A DNA stretch of 64,000 nt from Amycolatopsis decaplanina DSM 44594 (GCF_000342005.1 NZ_AOHO01000068.1:355461-419460); one strand, 5' to 3'. Positions 1 through 7,649 are shown, numbered from the stretch's first letter. Numbers and translations: made by a program. Notes: generated from the letters alone by a model not told the origin.

Positions 1-2
1 CC

Positions 3-614
3 GGATTGTCGGTCGGGTACTGGCCGGACCTGGAGGGCCTGCGCCGGAACTGGCACCGTGCCGGACAGTGGCTGCCGACGATGGACCCCGCCCGCCGCGA
101 CAGCGAGTACTCGCACTGGCGCCAGGCCGTCGAGCTGACCTTCGGCTGGATGCGCCCGGGCCCCGCGGCCGCTCCCCCGGGCTCCGACCTGGTCGAGGTC
201 GTCCTGGCCGATCACCGCCGGATCGAACAGCTGTTCCGGGACCTCCGCAACGACGAGGCAGACCGTCCGGCGCTGATCGCGGAACTCTCGGCGTCGCTCG
301 TCGCCCACGCGACCGCGACGGAGCGGATCATCCGTCCCGATGAGACGGGGAACGGACTCGCGGGCGAGTTGCTGGCCGTACTGGATTCCGGCGCAGACTT
401 CGAAAAGGCGTTGGTATCGCTGGAGAATTCGGTGGACGCGCATATTCGCGCAGAGGAACGCGGGTTGCTGAACGAACTACGGCGCACTCTGTCCACTTCG
501 GACCGCACCGGCCTCGGCCGGGCGTTCGTGGCCGAACGGCAGCGGCAACTGGACCTCGACTGCGGCTCCGCCGCGCACGTCCGCGAACAAGGAGCTCGGC
601 TGCGGCTCTCGTGA
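3..614 (+). CDS. Glycerol kinase C-terminus fused to a hemerythrin (HHE) domain, 5' end outside window
   Basis: The frame is open to the window edge, so only the C-terminal part is seen (about 203 codons). Counting from the TTG at position 6, residues 4-49 match the end of glycerol kinases: GYWPDLEGLRRNW, then an HWRQAVELTFGW helix like the family's W-x-AV-x-RT-x-DW ending. A proline/alanine linker (50-58) follows, then a hemerythrin-like segment (61-163) with DHRRIEQLF (H70), VAHATATE (H101) and DAHIRAEE (H146, E150, E151), the spacing of HHE iron-ligand helices. No ATG, GTG or TTG lies between the two parts, so this is a true fusion and not two genes. Ordinary GlpK stops right after the W-x-x-AV helix. 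The kinase would phosphorylate glycerol; the role of the added di-iron-type domain is unknown. Confidence 0.75.
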   Translation, partial: GLSVGYWPDLEGLRRNWHRAGQWLPTMDPARRDSEYSHWRQAVELTFGWMRPGPAAAPPGSDLVEVVLADHRRIEQLFRDLRNDEADRPALIAELSASLVAHATATERIIRPDETGNGLAGELLAVLDSGADFEKALVSLENSVDAHIRAEERGLLNELRRTLSTSDRTGLGRAFVAERQRQLDLDCGSAAHVREQGARLRLS

Positions 615-660
615 CGTGCTAGCCTGTCGCCGTGCGCCGCTGGACTCGACTCGTAGTCAA

Positions 661-716
661 GCGCGCCGGCTGAACCAGGTCGCCGGCGCGCATTCCGGCG
701 ACCCCTCGACACGGGG
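661..716 (+). promoter_or_regulatory. Hairpin-rich leader upstream of the ACT-domain gene
   Basis: A perfect 10-bp stem (GCGCGCCGGC, 661-670, with 682-691) encloses an 11-nt loop. A second small stem follows (CCCC 702-705 with GGGG 713-716). Both lie in the 159-bp gap before the ACT gene. The first could terminate the upstream kinase-hemerythrin gene or belong to a structured 5' leader. I recognise no known riboswitch class here. Confidence 0.4.
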
Positions 717-773
717 CATCCCCCGGGACCTGGCCCTCCATGGCCTGTACGTTTCCCGCCTTCGGAGACCACG

Positions 774-1043
774 ATGTCGATCACCTCTTTCCAGATTCCA
801 GCCCCGCGTTCGTCCATGCTGGTCCGCCGCCGGATCGCCACCTACTTCGTCGGCGGCGTCGAACAGATCCCCGGCCTGCTCGAGGCGCTCGGCTGCCTGG
901 TCCACGACCTGTCCGTCGACGTCCGCGACGGCGTCCGGGAAAGCACCATGACCTGCGCCGTCCTGATCGACGCGGACGAGGTCGAGCCGCTGCTGGACAG
1001 GCTGCGCGGCCTGACCTCGGTCGTCTCCTCCGAACTGGTGTGA
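774..1043 (+). CDS. Small ACT-domain protein
   Basis: This 89-residue protein has one alpha/beta ACT-like unit: a first strand RRIATYFVGGV, the helix GVEQIPGLLEALG, a middle strand LSVDVRDGVRESTMTCAVLI, a helix DADEVEPLLDRLRGL and a last strand VVSSELV. ACT domains bind amino acids and usually regulate biosynthetic enzymes; stand-alone versions are common in actinobacteria. The start at 774 has GGAG at 765-768; an internal ATG at 813 (MLVRRR) is a possible alternative. It stands alone between a hairpin-rich leader and a repeat block. The amino acid sensed and the partner are not evident. Confidence 0.6.
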   Translation: MSITSFQIPAPRSSMLVRRRIATYFVGGVEQIPGLLEALGCLVHDLSVDVRDGVRESTMTCAVLIDADEVEPLLDRLRGLTSVVSSELV

Positions 1044-1116
1044 CCTACGGGACCGGTCTCGTGAATGTTCAGGACGGTTATTGAGGGGTACGGCAAGTGG
1101 CGTGCTGTCGGGGCGT

Positions 1117-1169
1117 GTCGCGAAAGCCACTTTCGCGACGTTGGATGTCCTGAAAGTGGCTTTCGCGAC
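1117..1169. repeat. GTCGCGAAAG dyad repeat, copy 1
   Basis: GTCGCGAAAGCCACTTTC (1117-1134) is the exact reverse complement of 1152-1169. The left arm with its flank (1117-1139) is also palindromic by itself. A diverged copy is at 19652-19702. Confidence 0.8.
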
Positions 1170-1220
1170 GTTGGCGGCGGGGCGCATGGGGCCCAGGTGG
1201 TCGGCCAGTACGTGCGGGGG

Positions 1221-1266
1221 CTCGTGAGTGGTAAGGACGGTTAGAACCGTCCTTACCACTCACGAG
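1221..1266. repeat. 46-bp palindromic repeat, locus 1
   Basis: Two perfect 22-bp arms (1221-1242 and 1245-1266) are separated by the dinucleotide AG. The arm begins CTCGTGAGTGGTAAGGACGG. The same palindrome is at 29142-29186, 45882-45927 and 57781-57826, and in split form at 12947-12967 plus 13304-13327. No T-run follows it. Confidence 0.95.
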
Positions 1267-1407
1267 GCCCGCCACCAGGACACGCCACGTTTGCCTTACC
1301 TCTCAAGAGAACCGTCCTGGACCCTCACAAGTCGGACATATCGTCTCCTATGACCGAAGTCACTTGCACGGTTCGGTGCAGGCGGTCCCCGAAGACGCAT
1401 CCACCTC

Positions 1408-1443
1408 TTGACTTAGTTAAGAAGCCTTCTTAACTTCGGTTTC
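1408..1443 (+). promoter_or_regulatory. Leaderless promoter with overlapping operator-like palindrome
   Basis: A -35 TTGACT (1408-1413), a 17-bp spacer and a -10 TAACTT (1431-1436) place transcription initiation at about 1443-1444. That is the ATG of the purple acid phosphatase, so the mRNA is probably leaderless; no Shine-Dalgarno sequence is visible. The palindrome AGTTAAGAA-GCC-TTCTTAACT (1415-1435) covers the spacer and most of the -10, the expected place for a repressor site. Confidence 0.6.
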
Positions 1444-3042
1444 ATGGCCGAAACTCCCCGAAACAGCAGGTCCCAAGCCTATCGTCGGCTCAGCCTGGCC
1501 GAGAAGCACGACAAGTTCGTCAATCAGTACTCGCGGCGGACCCTGTTCCGGGTGGGCGCGGTGAGCGGCGCGGCACTCGCCGCCGGCGGTGTCCTGCTCC
1601 CGGGCGCGGCCGCGGCCTCCCCCGGTCCGACCGTACTGCTCAACGCCGACAAGGTCGCGGGTTCGGCGCTGCGCCCGTTCGGGCGGCACATCGCCTACGG
1701 GTCGGACCCGTCCCAGCAGGTCGTGGTCTCCTGGCAGGTGCCCGCGGCGGTGACCGCTCCGTTCGTCCGGATCGGCACGGTGCCCGGCGACTTCAGTCCG
1801 CCCATCCCGGCCGAGGTCCGGGCGCTGACCAGCCAGATGTCCTGGCAGCACCCGGTCGAGGAGGTCCCGCCGAACAGCCCGAAATCGATCACCCAGTACT
1901 ACCTCCACGCCCGGATCGACCGCCTCCTGCCCAACACCACGTACTACTACGTCGTCGGCCACGAGGGCTACGACCCCGCCGCCAGGCTCGGCGAAATGGC
2001 GAGTTTCCGCACCGCTCCCGCCCCGGGCGGCGACGGCACGTTCTCCTTCACCGCTTTCGGCGACCAGGGCGTCGGCTACAACGCCGTCGCGACCAGCAGC
2101 CTGATCGCCGGCCTCGACCCGGCCTTCCACCTCGCCATGGGCGACTTGAGCTACGCCCTCGAAGGCGAGGGAGGACACCCGGAGGAGGACCAGTACGACG
2201 CGCGGCTCTGGGATTCCTTCTTCGTGCAGAACGAGCCGGTCACCGCCGGGATCCCGTGGATGATGGCGCTCGGCAACCACGAAATGGAGGGCTGGTACTC
2301 CGAGGACGGCTACGGCGGCGTGCGGGCGCGCTTCACCATGCCGGACAACGCGTGGAACGGCTCCACCTGCATCTACTCGTGGCGCTACCAGAACGTCGGC
2401 CTGATCAGCCTGGACGGCAACGACGTCTGCTACAACAGTCCGTCCAATCTGGACTACACCAAGGGCAAGCAGCTCAAATGGCTCGGCAAGACGCTCGCCG
2501 CCTTCCGCGCCGATCCCACGATCGACTTCATCGTCGTCTACTGCCACCAATGCACATACTCCACCTGTCATTCCAACGGCGCCGAACTCGGCGCGCAGAA
2601 GGACTGGGCTCCGCTGTTCGACAAGTACCAGGTCGACCTGGTGCTCAACGGCCACAACCACATCTACGAGCGCACCGACCCCATCCGGGCAGGCAAGGCC
2701 GTCAAGAAGGTGCCGTCGCGAGGGACCACCGACCCGGTCAAGGACGGGACGACCTACATCACCGCGGGCGGCGGTGGCGGCAGCGTCTCCGAGTTCCCGG
2801 CGCCCGACACCTATCTGGGTCACGAGACCAGTAACGACTCCCCGGTCCCGATGAAGTACTCGGAACGGGACGGCCAGGACCGCACCAAGAAGGTCACCTG
2901 GTCCCGTGTCCGGTTCCGCGGCTACAGCCTGGTCGCGGTCGACGTCATCGCGGGCACGGGCACCACACCGCCCAAAATGGACGTTCGCGCGATCAGCGCC
3001 GACGGCACCCTGGTCGATCAGATCATCGCGCAGCGTTCCTGA
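1444..3042 (+). CDS. Secreted purple acid phosphatase-type metallophosphoesterase
   Basis: This 532-residue protein hydrolyses phosphomonoesters with a dinuclear metal centre. A Tat-type leader is visible (RRTLFRVGAVSG at 31-42, hydrophobic stretch, AAAAS near 58), so export as a folded metalloprotein is likely. Residues about 75-190 form the N-terminal fibronectin-like PAP domain. The catalytic domain carries GDQG (D207), GDLSYA (D234, Y237), GNHE (N278, H279), YCHQ (H368) and GHNHIYER (403-410), the full PAP motif set including the tyrosine metal ligand. It is monocistronic, with a dyad operator in the promoter and a strong terminator after the stop. The trigger is not evident from sequence; no PHO box was recognised. 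Confidence 0.92.
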   Translation: MAETPRNSRSQAYRRLSLAEKHDKFVNQYSRRTLFRVGAVSGAALAAGGVLLPGAAAASPGPTVLLNADKVAGSALRPFGRHIAYGSDPSQQVVVSWQVPAAVTAPFVRIGTVPGDFSPPIPAEVRALTSQMSWQHPVEEVPPNSPKSITQYYLHARIDRLLPNTTYYYVVGHEGYDPAARLGEMASFRTAPAPGGDGTFSFTAFGDQGVGYNAVATSSLIAGLDPAFHLAMGDLSYALEGEGGHPEEDQYDARLWDSFFVQNEPVTAGIPWMMALGNHEMEGWYSEDGYGGVRARFTMPDNAWNGSTCIYSWRYQNVGLISLDGNDVCYNSPSNLDYTKGKQLKWLGKTLAAFRADPTIDFIVVYCHQCTYSTCHSNGAELGAQKDWAPLFDKYQVDLVLNGHNHIYERTDPIRAGKAVKKVPSRGTTDPVKDGTTYITAGGGGGSVSEFPAPDTYLGHETSNDSPVPMKYSERDGQDRTKKVTWSRVRFRGYSLVAVDVIAGTGTTPPKMDVRAISADGTLVDQIIAQRS

Positions 3043-3047
3043 CCAGG

Positions 3048-3084
3048 CGGTGGCCCCCGGCACCGCCGAGCACGGGGGCCACCG
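3048..3084 (+). terminator. Intrinsic terminator after the purple acid phosphatase
   Basis: A perfect 12-bp GC stem (CGGTGGCCCCCG 3048-3059 with 3073-3084) has a 13-nt loop and starts 6 bp after the stop codon. It lacks a U-tract, as is usual in actinobacteria. Confidence 0.75.
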
Positions 3085-3130
3085 TCTCCCTCCCGCTACA
3101 GAGTCATGACAGGAACAGGACGGGGCAACG

Positions 3131-3479
3131 ATGAGCGTCTCCGGACATCTGCGTCATATTCGACGAACGAACCAGGCCGATCGCCGTCTCCCGCGCGCAC
3201 CGGCGACAGCGCCTTCGCGCGACGATCCTGATCGCCTTCCTGGTGATCGCCGCGGTGTACCGCCACATCCTCGGCCTGCCGACCGGCCGTGGGTCGTGAA
3301 GCACGGCTGGGCGGCCGGACGCGGCTCGGCGGACTCGCGTACAGACCGGACTCGTCGGTGAAGGCGACCGCTACATCGTGGTCATACTGTCCGCTTTCGC
3401 CGACGGCACGGGCCTCGACGCGGCGACGGCGGCGGCTACCTCGGCGGCCGCGTCCCTGGCTCCGCGTCTGCGAAAGTGA
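3131..3479 (+). pseudogene. Decayed serine hydrolase (beta-lactamase-fold) remnant
   Basis: Two conserved stretches sit in different frames: PWVVKHGWAAGRG (frame of 3131, about 3287-3325) and TGLVGEGDRYIVVILSAF followed by an alanine-rich tail to a stop at 3477-3479 (frame of 3351). This order, a K-x-GW turn then a QTGLVG...RY-x-VVIL strand, resembles the C-terminal half of actinobacterial serine hydrolases. A hydrophobic stretch (about 3218-3260) in another frame may be the old signal anchor. The catalytic S-x-x-K region is gone. The tail overlaps the end of the opposite-strand MerR gene by 44 bp. Family assignment rests on short motifs. Confidence 0.4.
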
Positions 3480-4140
3480 CTTCGGCGGCATTTTCCACGG
3501 TCGCTCTGAAAGCGCTTACAAGAAGCTCGGCGAAACAGGCCCGCGGAGCTGCCGAGACGCCTCCGGTCTGGGCTTTGAGCGCGGCCAGCTGTTCACCGGC
3601 CAGCGGTGCGACCCGATCCATGAACTGCCCGAGGAACCGCAAGGCCGCGGCGGGCGGGACGCCTGCCCCGGCGAGCTCCACCACCGCGCGCGAGACGGAC
3701 GGGCGCACGACGGCCGGCGCTCCCGCGTCGTCCTTCCCGAGCACGCCGTGCCGTTCCAGGCACCGGGCGACGGCGGGCTGGTCGCGGGCGAGGTCGGCCA
3801 TCACCGCGTCCAGCCGTTCGGCGCCGTCCACTGTGGTCGTTCCGAGCATCGCGGCGATGGACACGAGGTTGAAGCCCTGTTTCTGCAGCATCGTGATGCG
3901 CCGCAGGCGCCGCAGATGAGCCGGGCCGTAGTAGGCGGACCTGCCGTGCCGGACCGGCGGGGCGAGCAATCCCCTCGTCTGATGGGCCCGGATATTGCGC
4001 GCCGACATGCCGACGATCGTGGAAAGTTCTTCGATCGTGTATCCGGCCGGTCTCGGCGAAAGGGGCTTCACGCCGACCAGTTTAACCAATGGTCGGATGA
4101 GTACACCATGGAGCCGATGCATTGGCGAGGCCACTGTCAC
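3436..4140 (-). CDS. MerR-family transcriptional regulator
   Basis: Up to 234 residues. The MerR DNA-binding domain is clear: GYTIEELSTIVGMSARNIRAHQ (helix-turn-helix), RGLLAPPVRHGRSAYYGPAH (wing) and LRRLRRITMLQKQGFNL (linker helix). The first 23 residues before VKPLSPRP are not part of the domain, so the true start may be the GTG at 4071. A gaccA-N10-Tggtc dyad (4075-4094) lies just upstream of that GTG. The C-terminal half (about 100-234) is alanine-rich and helical, with no cysteine metal-binding motif, so a small-molecule or protein signal is likelier than a metal. The target may be itself or the phosphatase gene that starts on the other strand at 4417. Confidence 0.8.
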   Translation of the reverse strand: MTVASPMHRLHGVLIRPLVKLVGVKPLSPRPAGYTIEELSTIVGMSARNIRAHQTRGLLAPPVRHGRSAYYGPAHLRRLRRITMLQKQGFNLVSIAAMLGTTTVDGAERLDAVMADLARDQPAVARCLERHGVLGKDDAGAPAVVRPSVSRAVVELAGAGVPPAAALRFLGQFMDRVAPLAGEQLAALKAQTGGVSAAPRACFAELLVSAFRATVENAAEVTFADAEPGTRPPR

Positions 4141-4319
4141 CCGGCTGAATCAGCAAGTTGCCATAAGTACATCGGTTCACGTCCCAGAACACAAGGTGAA
4201 CGGCAGGTTACATGGTTTCATGCCAAGCAATGCCGGTTTTGGGGCGTTCTCCGTCCATCGATTACTCCAGTCAGGCGACCTTGATGGGCTGAGGACTTCC
4301 CTGCCGTTTAAATGCAGCT

Positions 4320-4336
4320 GAGACATCTGATGTCTC
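4320..4336. promoter_or_regulatory. Dyad upstream of the AcpA-type phosphatase
   Basis: GAGACAT-CTG-ATGTCTC (4320-4336) is a perfect 7-bp-arm dyad about 80 bp before the start codon. It could be an operator, but no regulator can be assigned. The rest of the 276-bp gap from 4141 holds nothing else I can name. Confidence 0.35.
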
Positions 4337-4405
4337 GCCCCTGCCGACGCCCGCGGAGCGCCGCTGAACCCGACGGTTGGTCGTCAAAGTTTCAACCTTT
4401 TTCCC

Positions 4406-4411
4406 AGGAGG
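4406..4411 (+). promoter_or_regulatory. Perfect Shine-Dalgarno site that decides a start
   Basis: AGGAGG sits 5 nt before the ATG at 4417. It fixes the start there rather than at the earlier in-frame GTG/TTG codons, which would put a non-signal-like stretch in front of the signal peptide. Confidence 0.85.
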
Positions 4412-4416
4412 TTTCA

Positions 4417-5280
4417 ATGTTTTGGAAACGGATCGCGGTCGCGGCCGTGGCCGCGACCGGTTTGGCCACGGCACTGGTGGTGTCCCATCAGGGCACTCCC
4501 GCCGCCGCGATAGAGCCCGCCGCGGCGAAAGTGCCCGCGTTCGACCACATCGTCCTCGTGATGTTCGAAAACAAGGACTACAAGGCGATCAGCGGCAGCT
4601 CCAAGGCGCCGTACTTCAACAAGCTCGCCTCGCAGGGTGCCAAGTTCACCAAGGCGTACGGGACGACGCACCCGAGCCAGCCGAACTACATCGCCCAGTT
4701 CGCGGGCTCGACACACGGTGTCGACAGCAACAAATGCCAGGATCTCGGGAACAAGGAGAACATCGCTTCCCAGCTGGCGGGGATCGGCAAGAAGTTCGTC
4801 GGCTACGCGGAGAGCATGCCTTCCGACGGCTACACCGGTTGCACGAACGGCAAATACGCCCGCAAGCACAACAGCTGGGTCAGCTTCAGCAATGTGCCGT
4901 CGTCGGCGAACAAAAGGTTCTCGTCGTTCCCGAGCGACTTCACCAAGCTGCCGCACGTCGCTTTCGTGACCCCGGACCTGTGCAGCGACATGCACGACTG
5001 CTCCGTCGACACCGGCGACAAATGGCTGAAGAACAACCTCGACGCCTACGCGCAGTGGGCCAAGACGCACAACAGTCTGCTGATCGTCAATTTCGACGAG
5101 GACAGCGGGACGTCGGTGAACCAGATCTTCACCACGTTCGTCGGCGCCCACGTGAAGCCGGGCAGCTACAGCGAATCCATCAACCACTATTCGATCCTCC
5201 GCACGATCGAGGCGGCGTTCGGCCTGCCGGGCATCGCCAACGCGGCCGGCAAGTCGCCGATCACGAGCGTGTGGCAGTAA
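4417..5280 (+). CDS. Secreted AcpA-type acid phosphatase/phosphoesterase
   Basis: 287 residues with a Sec signal peptide (MFWKRIAVAAVAATGLATAL, likely cleaved in the AAAIEPAAA region). The mature part starts FDHIVLVMFENKDY, the entry motif of the phosphoesterase family that includes AcpA and phospholipase C; the N in ENKDY is a metal ligand in that family. Further motifs are THPSQPNYI (nucleophile region, S/T-x-PSxPNY), CSDMHDCSVDTGDKW and IVNFDEDSG. The length suits the short secreted acid phosphatases, not the 500-residue phospholipases C. The substrate is probably phosphomonoesters; specificity cannot be read from sequence. Two phosphatases within 4 kb suggest extracellular phosphate scavenging, but they appear separately controlled. 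Confidence 0.85.
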   Translation: MFWKRIAVAAVAATGLATALVVSHQGTPAAAIEPAAAKVPAFDHIVLVMFENKDYKAISGSSKAPYFNKLASQGAKFTKAYGTTHPSQPNYIAQFAGSTHGVDSNKCQDLGNKENIASQLAGIGKKFVGYAESMPSDGYTGCTNGKYARKHNSWVSFSNVPSSANKRFSSFPSDFTKLPHVAFVTPDLCSDMHDCSVDTGDKWLKNNLDAYAQWAKTHNSLLIVNFDEDSGTSVNQIFTTFVGAHVKPGSYSESINHYSILRTIEAAFGLPGIANAAGKSPITSVWQ

Positions 5281-5290
5281 TCGGGTGAAT

Positions 5291-5325
5291 CCCGCGGGCG
5301 TGTCCACTGTGGACGCGCCCGCGGG
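5291..5325. terminator. Strong terminator between phosphatase and MFS genes
   Basis: Two 16-bp arms (5291-5306 and 5310-5325) with a CTG loop pair with a single G-U type mismatch, starting 10 bp after the phosphatase stop. The centre contains the recurrent GTCCACTGTGGAC motif. Confidence 0.8.
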
Positions 5326-5388
5326 TGGGGAAGGGTGGTTCCGCGGGTGTACCTGTCCACGATCGGCCGCCGGGAGCATCCCGGCGGC

Positions 5389-6606
5389 ATGTCCAAGAAG
5401 TCCTTCGCGCTGCTGGGCGGGAACGTCTTCGCCTTGGGCACCGTCAGCCTCGTCACGGACGTCTCCTCGGAGATGGTGACGGCGGTGCTGCCGGTGTACC
5501 TGGTGCTGGGGCTGCATCTCGGCCCGGCGGCATACGGCGTGGTGGATGGCCTCTACACCGGCGCGACCGCGCTGCTGCGCCTGGTCGGCGGCTACGTCGC
5601 GGACCGGATTCGGCGGCGCAAGGCCGTCGCCGGGCTGGGCTACGCGATGTCGGCGGTGGCGAAACTCGGGCTCGTGGCGGCGGGGTCGTCGGCGGCCGCG
5701 ATCGGCGTGGTGCTGACCGCGGACCGGACGGGCAAGGGACTGCGGACCGCCCCTCGCGACGCGCTGATCACCTTGTCGGCCCCCGAGCACATGCTGGGCC
5801 GCGCGTTCGGGGTGCACCGGGCGATGGACAGCGTCGGCGCGTTCCTCGGCCCGCTCGCCGCGGTCGCGGTGCTGGCCGTGGCGGGCTCGGCGACCGGGAT
5901 GGAGGGGTTCGACGCGGTCTTCGTGACCAGCTTCTGCATCGCCGCGGCCGGGGTACTGCTGCTGGTGTTGTTCGTCCGCGATCACCGCGCGCCCAAGCCG
6001 CCGTCTGGCACCGTGTCGTTGCGGGCGGCGGCGAGGCTCCTGCGGGGCGCCGGCGTGCGGCGGTTGCTGATCGCCGCGTGCGTTCTGGGCCTGGCCACCA
6101 TCGGCGACGGGTTCGTGTACCTCCTGTTGCAGGACAAGGAGGACATCGCGACCGGCTGGTTCCCGCTGCTGGCGGTCGGGACGAATCTGGGCTACCTGCT
6201 GCTGGCCGCGCCGCTCGGCGCGCTGGCCGACCGGATCGGCAGGCTGCCGGTGATGCTCGGCGGTTACGGCGCGCTGGTCGCCGTCTACCTGCTGTTGCTC
6301 AGCCCGTTGACCGGCTGGACGCTGTTCGTGCTCACCCTCGGCCTGTACGGCGTGTTCTACGCGGCGACCGACGGCGTGCTGATGGCGCTGGCCGGACCGT
6401 TGCTGCCCGAGGCGTTGCGCACCACCGGTATCGCGATCGTGCAGAGCGGACAGGCGCTCGCCTACTTCGTCTCGTCCGTCCTTTTCGGACTCTCTTGGCA
6501 GTTCTGGGGTGCGACCACGGCGATCGCCATCGCCGCCGGGACGGTGCTCGCCGCCGTCACCGCCACCTTCGTTCTCTTGGCACCCCTCAGGAAGGCACGA
6601 CCGTGA
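5389..6606 (+). CDS. MFS transporter
   Basis: About 405 residues from the ATG at 5389 (an in-frame GTG at 5335 is possible but has no proper spacing to a ribosome site). Twelve hydrophobic segments are visible. The N-terminus GTVSLVTDVSSEMVTAVLPVYL is typical of a group of MFS drug/metabolite exporters, and the loop 2-3 motif is degenerate (DRIRRRKAVAG). The second half has DRIGRLPVMLGG, the repeat of that signature. No tetracycline- or sugar-specific signature is apparent. It overlaps the next gene by 4 bp (GTGA), so the two are translationally coupled; the downstream exported propeller protein may assist or be unrelated cargo. Confidence 0.85.
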   Translation: MSKKSFALLGGNVFALGTVSLVTDVSSEMVTAVLPVYLVLGLHLGPAAYGVVDGLYTGATALLRLVGGYVADRIRRRKAVAGLGYAMSAVAKLGLVAAGSSAAAIGVVLTADRTGKGLRTAPRDALITLSAPEHMLGRAFGVHRAMDSVGAFLGPLAAVAVLAVAGSATGMEGFDAVFVTSFCIAAAGVLLLVLFVRDHRAPKPPSGTVSLRAAARLLRGAGVRRLLIAACVLGLATIGDGFVYLLLQDKEDIATGWFPLLAVGTNLGYLLLAAPLGALADRIGRLPVMLGGYGALVAVYLLLLSPLTGWTLFVLTLGLYGVFYAATDGVLMALAGPLLPEALRTTGIAIVQSGQALAYFVSSVLFGLSWQFWGATTAIAIAAGTVLAAVTATFVLLAPLRKARP

Positions 6607-7592
6607 ACACCCGCACCCGCGTCCTGATCGCCGTCACCGGAGTACTCACGCTGGCCGCGGCCGCCGTGATCTACGTCGGGGTGGCGGGCGCGCGCAACCA
6701 GGACACCGCGTCGGCGGGTAGCAGCGACGCCGTCACCCTCGAAGGCCCGCGGTTGCTGTTCCGCAGCACCGCCGACGCCGACCGCGGGCACGTGTCCAGT
6801 GTCAGCGCGGCCGATCCCGGCGGAGCACGGGCGGTGTCGACCGTGTCGTGCAGCCGGGTCTACGCGGCGGGCGGCACCGGGATCTGCCTGCGCCCGGAGA
6901 CCGGGCTGACCACCTACCAGCTGGCCGTGCTCGACAGCCGCCTCGCGGTGACGCAGGAGATCCCGCTGGTCGGGCTGCCCAACCGGGCGCGGGTTTCGTC
7001 CGACGGGCGGCGGCTGGCGTGGACGGTGTTCGTCACCGGCGACTCCTACAACGGCGGCCGGTTCTCCACCCGCGCCGGCACCCTCGACCTCGCCACCGGC
7101 GACGTCGAGGGCACGCTCGAGGACTTCGCCGCGACCGTGGACGGGAAGCCGTACAAGGTGGCCGACTTCAACTTCTGGGGCGTCACCTTCACCCGGCAGC
7201 CGAACCGGTTCTACGCCACCATGTCGACCGGCTCCCACCGGTACCTCGTCGAAGGCGACTCGAAGGCCCGGACCGTGAGGACGCTGCGGGACAACGTCGA
7301 ATGCCCGTCCCTCTCCCCCGACGAGACCCGCATCGCCTACAAGGCCGCCATCGACGGCGATCCCGCCAAGGGCTGGCGGGTCTCGGTGCTCGACCTCGCG
7401 AGCGGCACCGTGACGCCGCTGGCCGAGACCCGGAACGTCGACGACCAGCCCGCCTGGCTCGACGACCGCACCGTCGCCTACGCCCTTCCCCGCACGCAAG
7501 GCCATTCCGACGTCTGGGCCGTTGCCGCCGACGGCACCGGAACGCCGCGGCTGCTCATCCCGGAGGCCGAGTCGCCCGCCGCGCTGCCGTGA
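6603..7592 (+). CDS. Exported TolB-like beta-propeller protein
   Basis: 329 residues starting at a GTG that overlaps the MFS stop codon. One N-terminal transmembrane/signal segment (VLIAVTGVLTLAAAAVIYVG) precedes a repeated blade pattern: VSSDGRRLAWTVF, LSPDETRIAYKAA, DDQPAWLDDRTVAYA and SDVWAVAADGTGTPRLL. These are PD40/TolB-type blades (S-D-G-x-x-x-A-W/Y). Such propellers mediate protein contacts or bind small ligands. Being anchored or secreted and coupled to an exporter, it may act on the outer face of the membrane; that is inference. No catalytic residues are seen. Confidence 0.65.
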   Translation: MNTRTRVLIAVTGVLTLAAAAVIYVGVAGARNQDTASAGSSDAVTLEGPRLLFRSTADADRGHVSSVSAADPGGARAVSTVSCSRVYAAGGTGICLRPETGLTTYQLAVLDSRLAVTQEIPLVGLPNRARVSSDGRRLAWTVFVTGDSYNGGRFSTRAGTLDLATGDVEGTLEDFAATVDGKPYKVADFNFWGVTFTRQPNRFYATMSTGSHRYLVEGDSKARTVRTLRDNVECPSLSPDETRIAYKAAIDGDPAKGWRVSVLDLASGTVTPLAETRNVDDQPAWLDDRTVAYALPRTQGHSDVWAVAADGTGTPRLLIPEAESPAALP

Positions 7593-7649
7593 CACACGCG
7601 GAGGTCGAGTTCACCCGCTGCGCGGATGTCCTCGTAGGATCGGCCCGCC

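Larger units (their letters stand above)
1061..1327. repeat. MITE-like 267-bp block with imperfect terminal inverted repeats
   Basis: The left end (1061-1104) and right end (1281-1327) are inverted copies: both carry CAGGACGGTT, TTGAG(A/G)GGTA and a GTGGCGTG/CACGCCAC end. Between them lie two further dyads, at 1117-1169 and 1221-1266. The block contains no coding sequence and fills most of the 400-bp gap between the ACT gene and the purple acid phosphatase. Parts of the left end recur at 12956-12986 and 57738-57770. Confidence 0.7.

Noticed and set aside
1417..3063. 548-residue frame opposite the purple acid phosphatase
   Set aside because: The sense strand has all phosphatase motifs and a promoter; the antisense protein has no recognisable fold.
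5325..7592. 755-residue frame covering the MFS and propeller genes
   Set aside because: Its first 420 residues are an out-of-frame reading of the MFS gene; only the part from the GTG at 6603 is a real gene.
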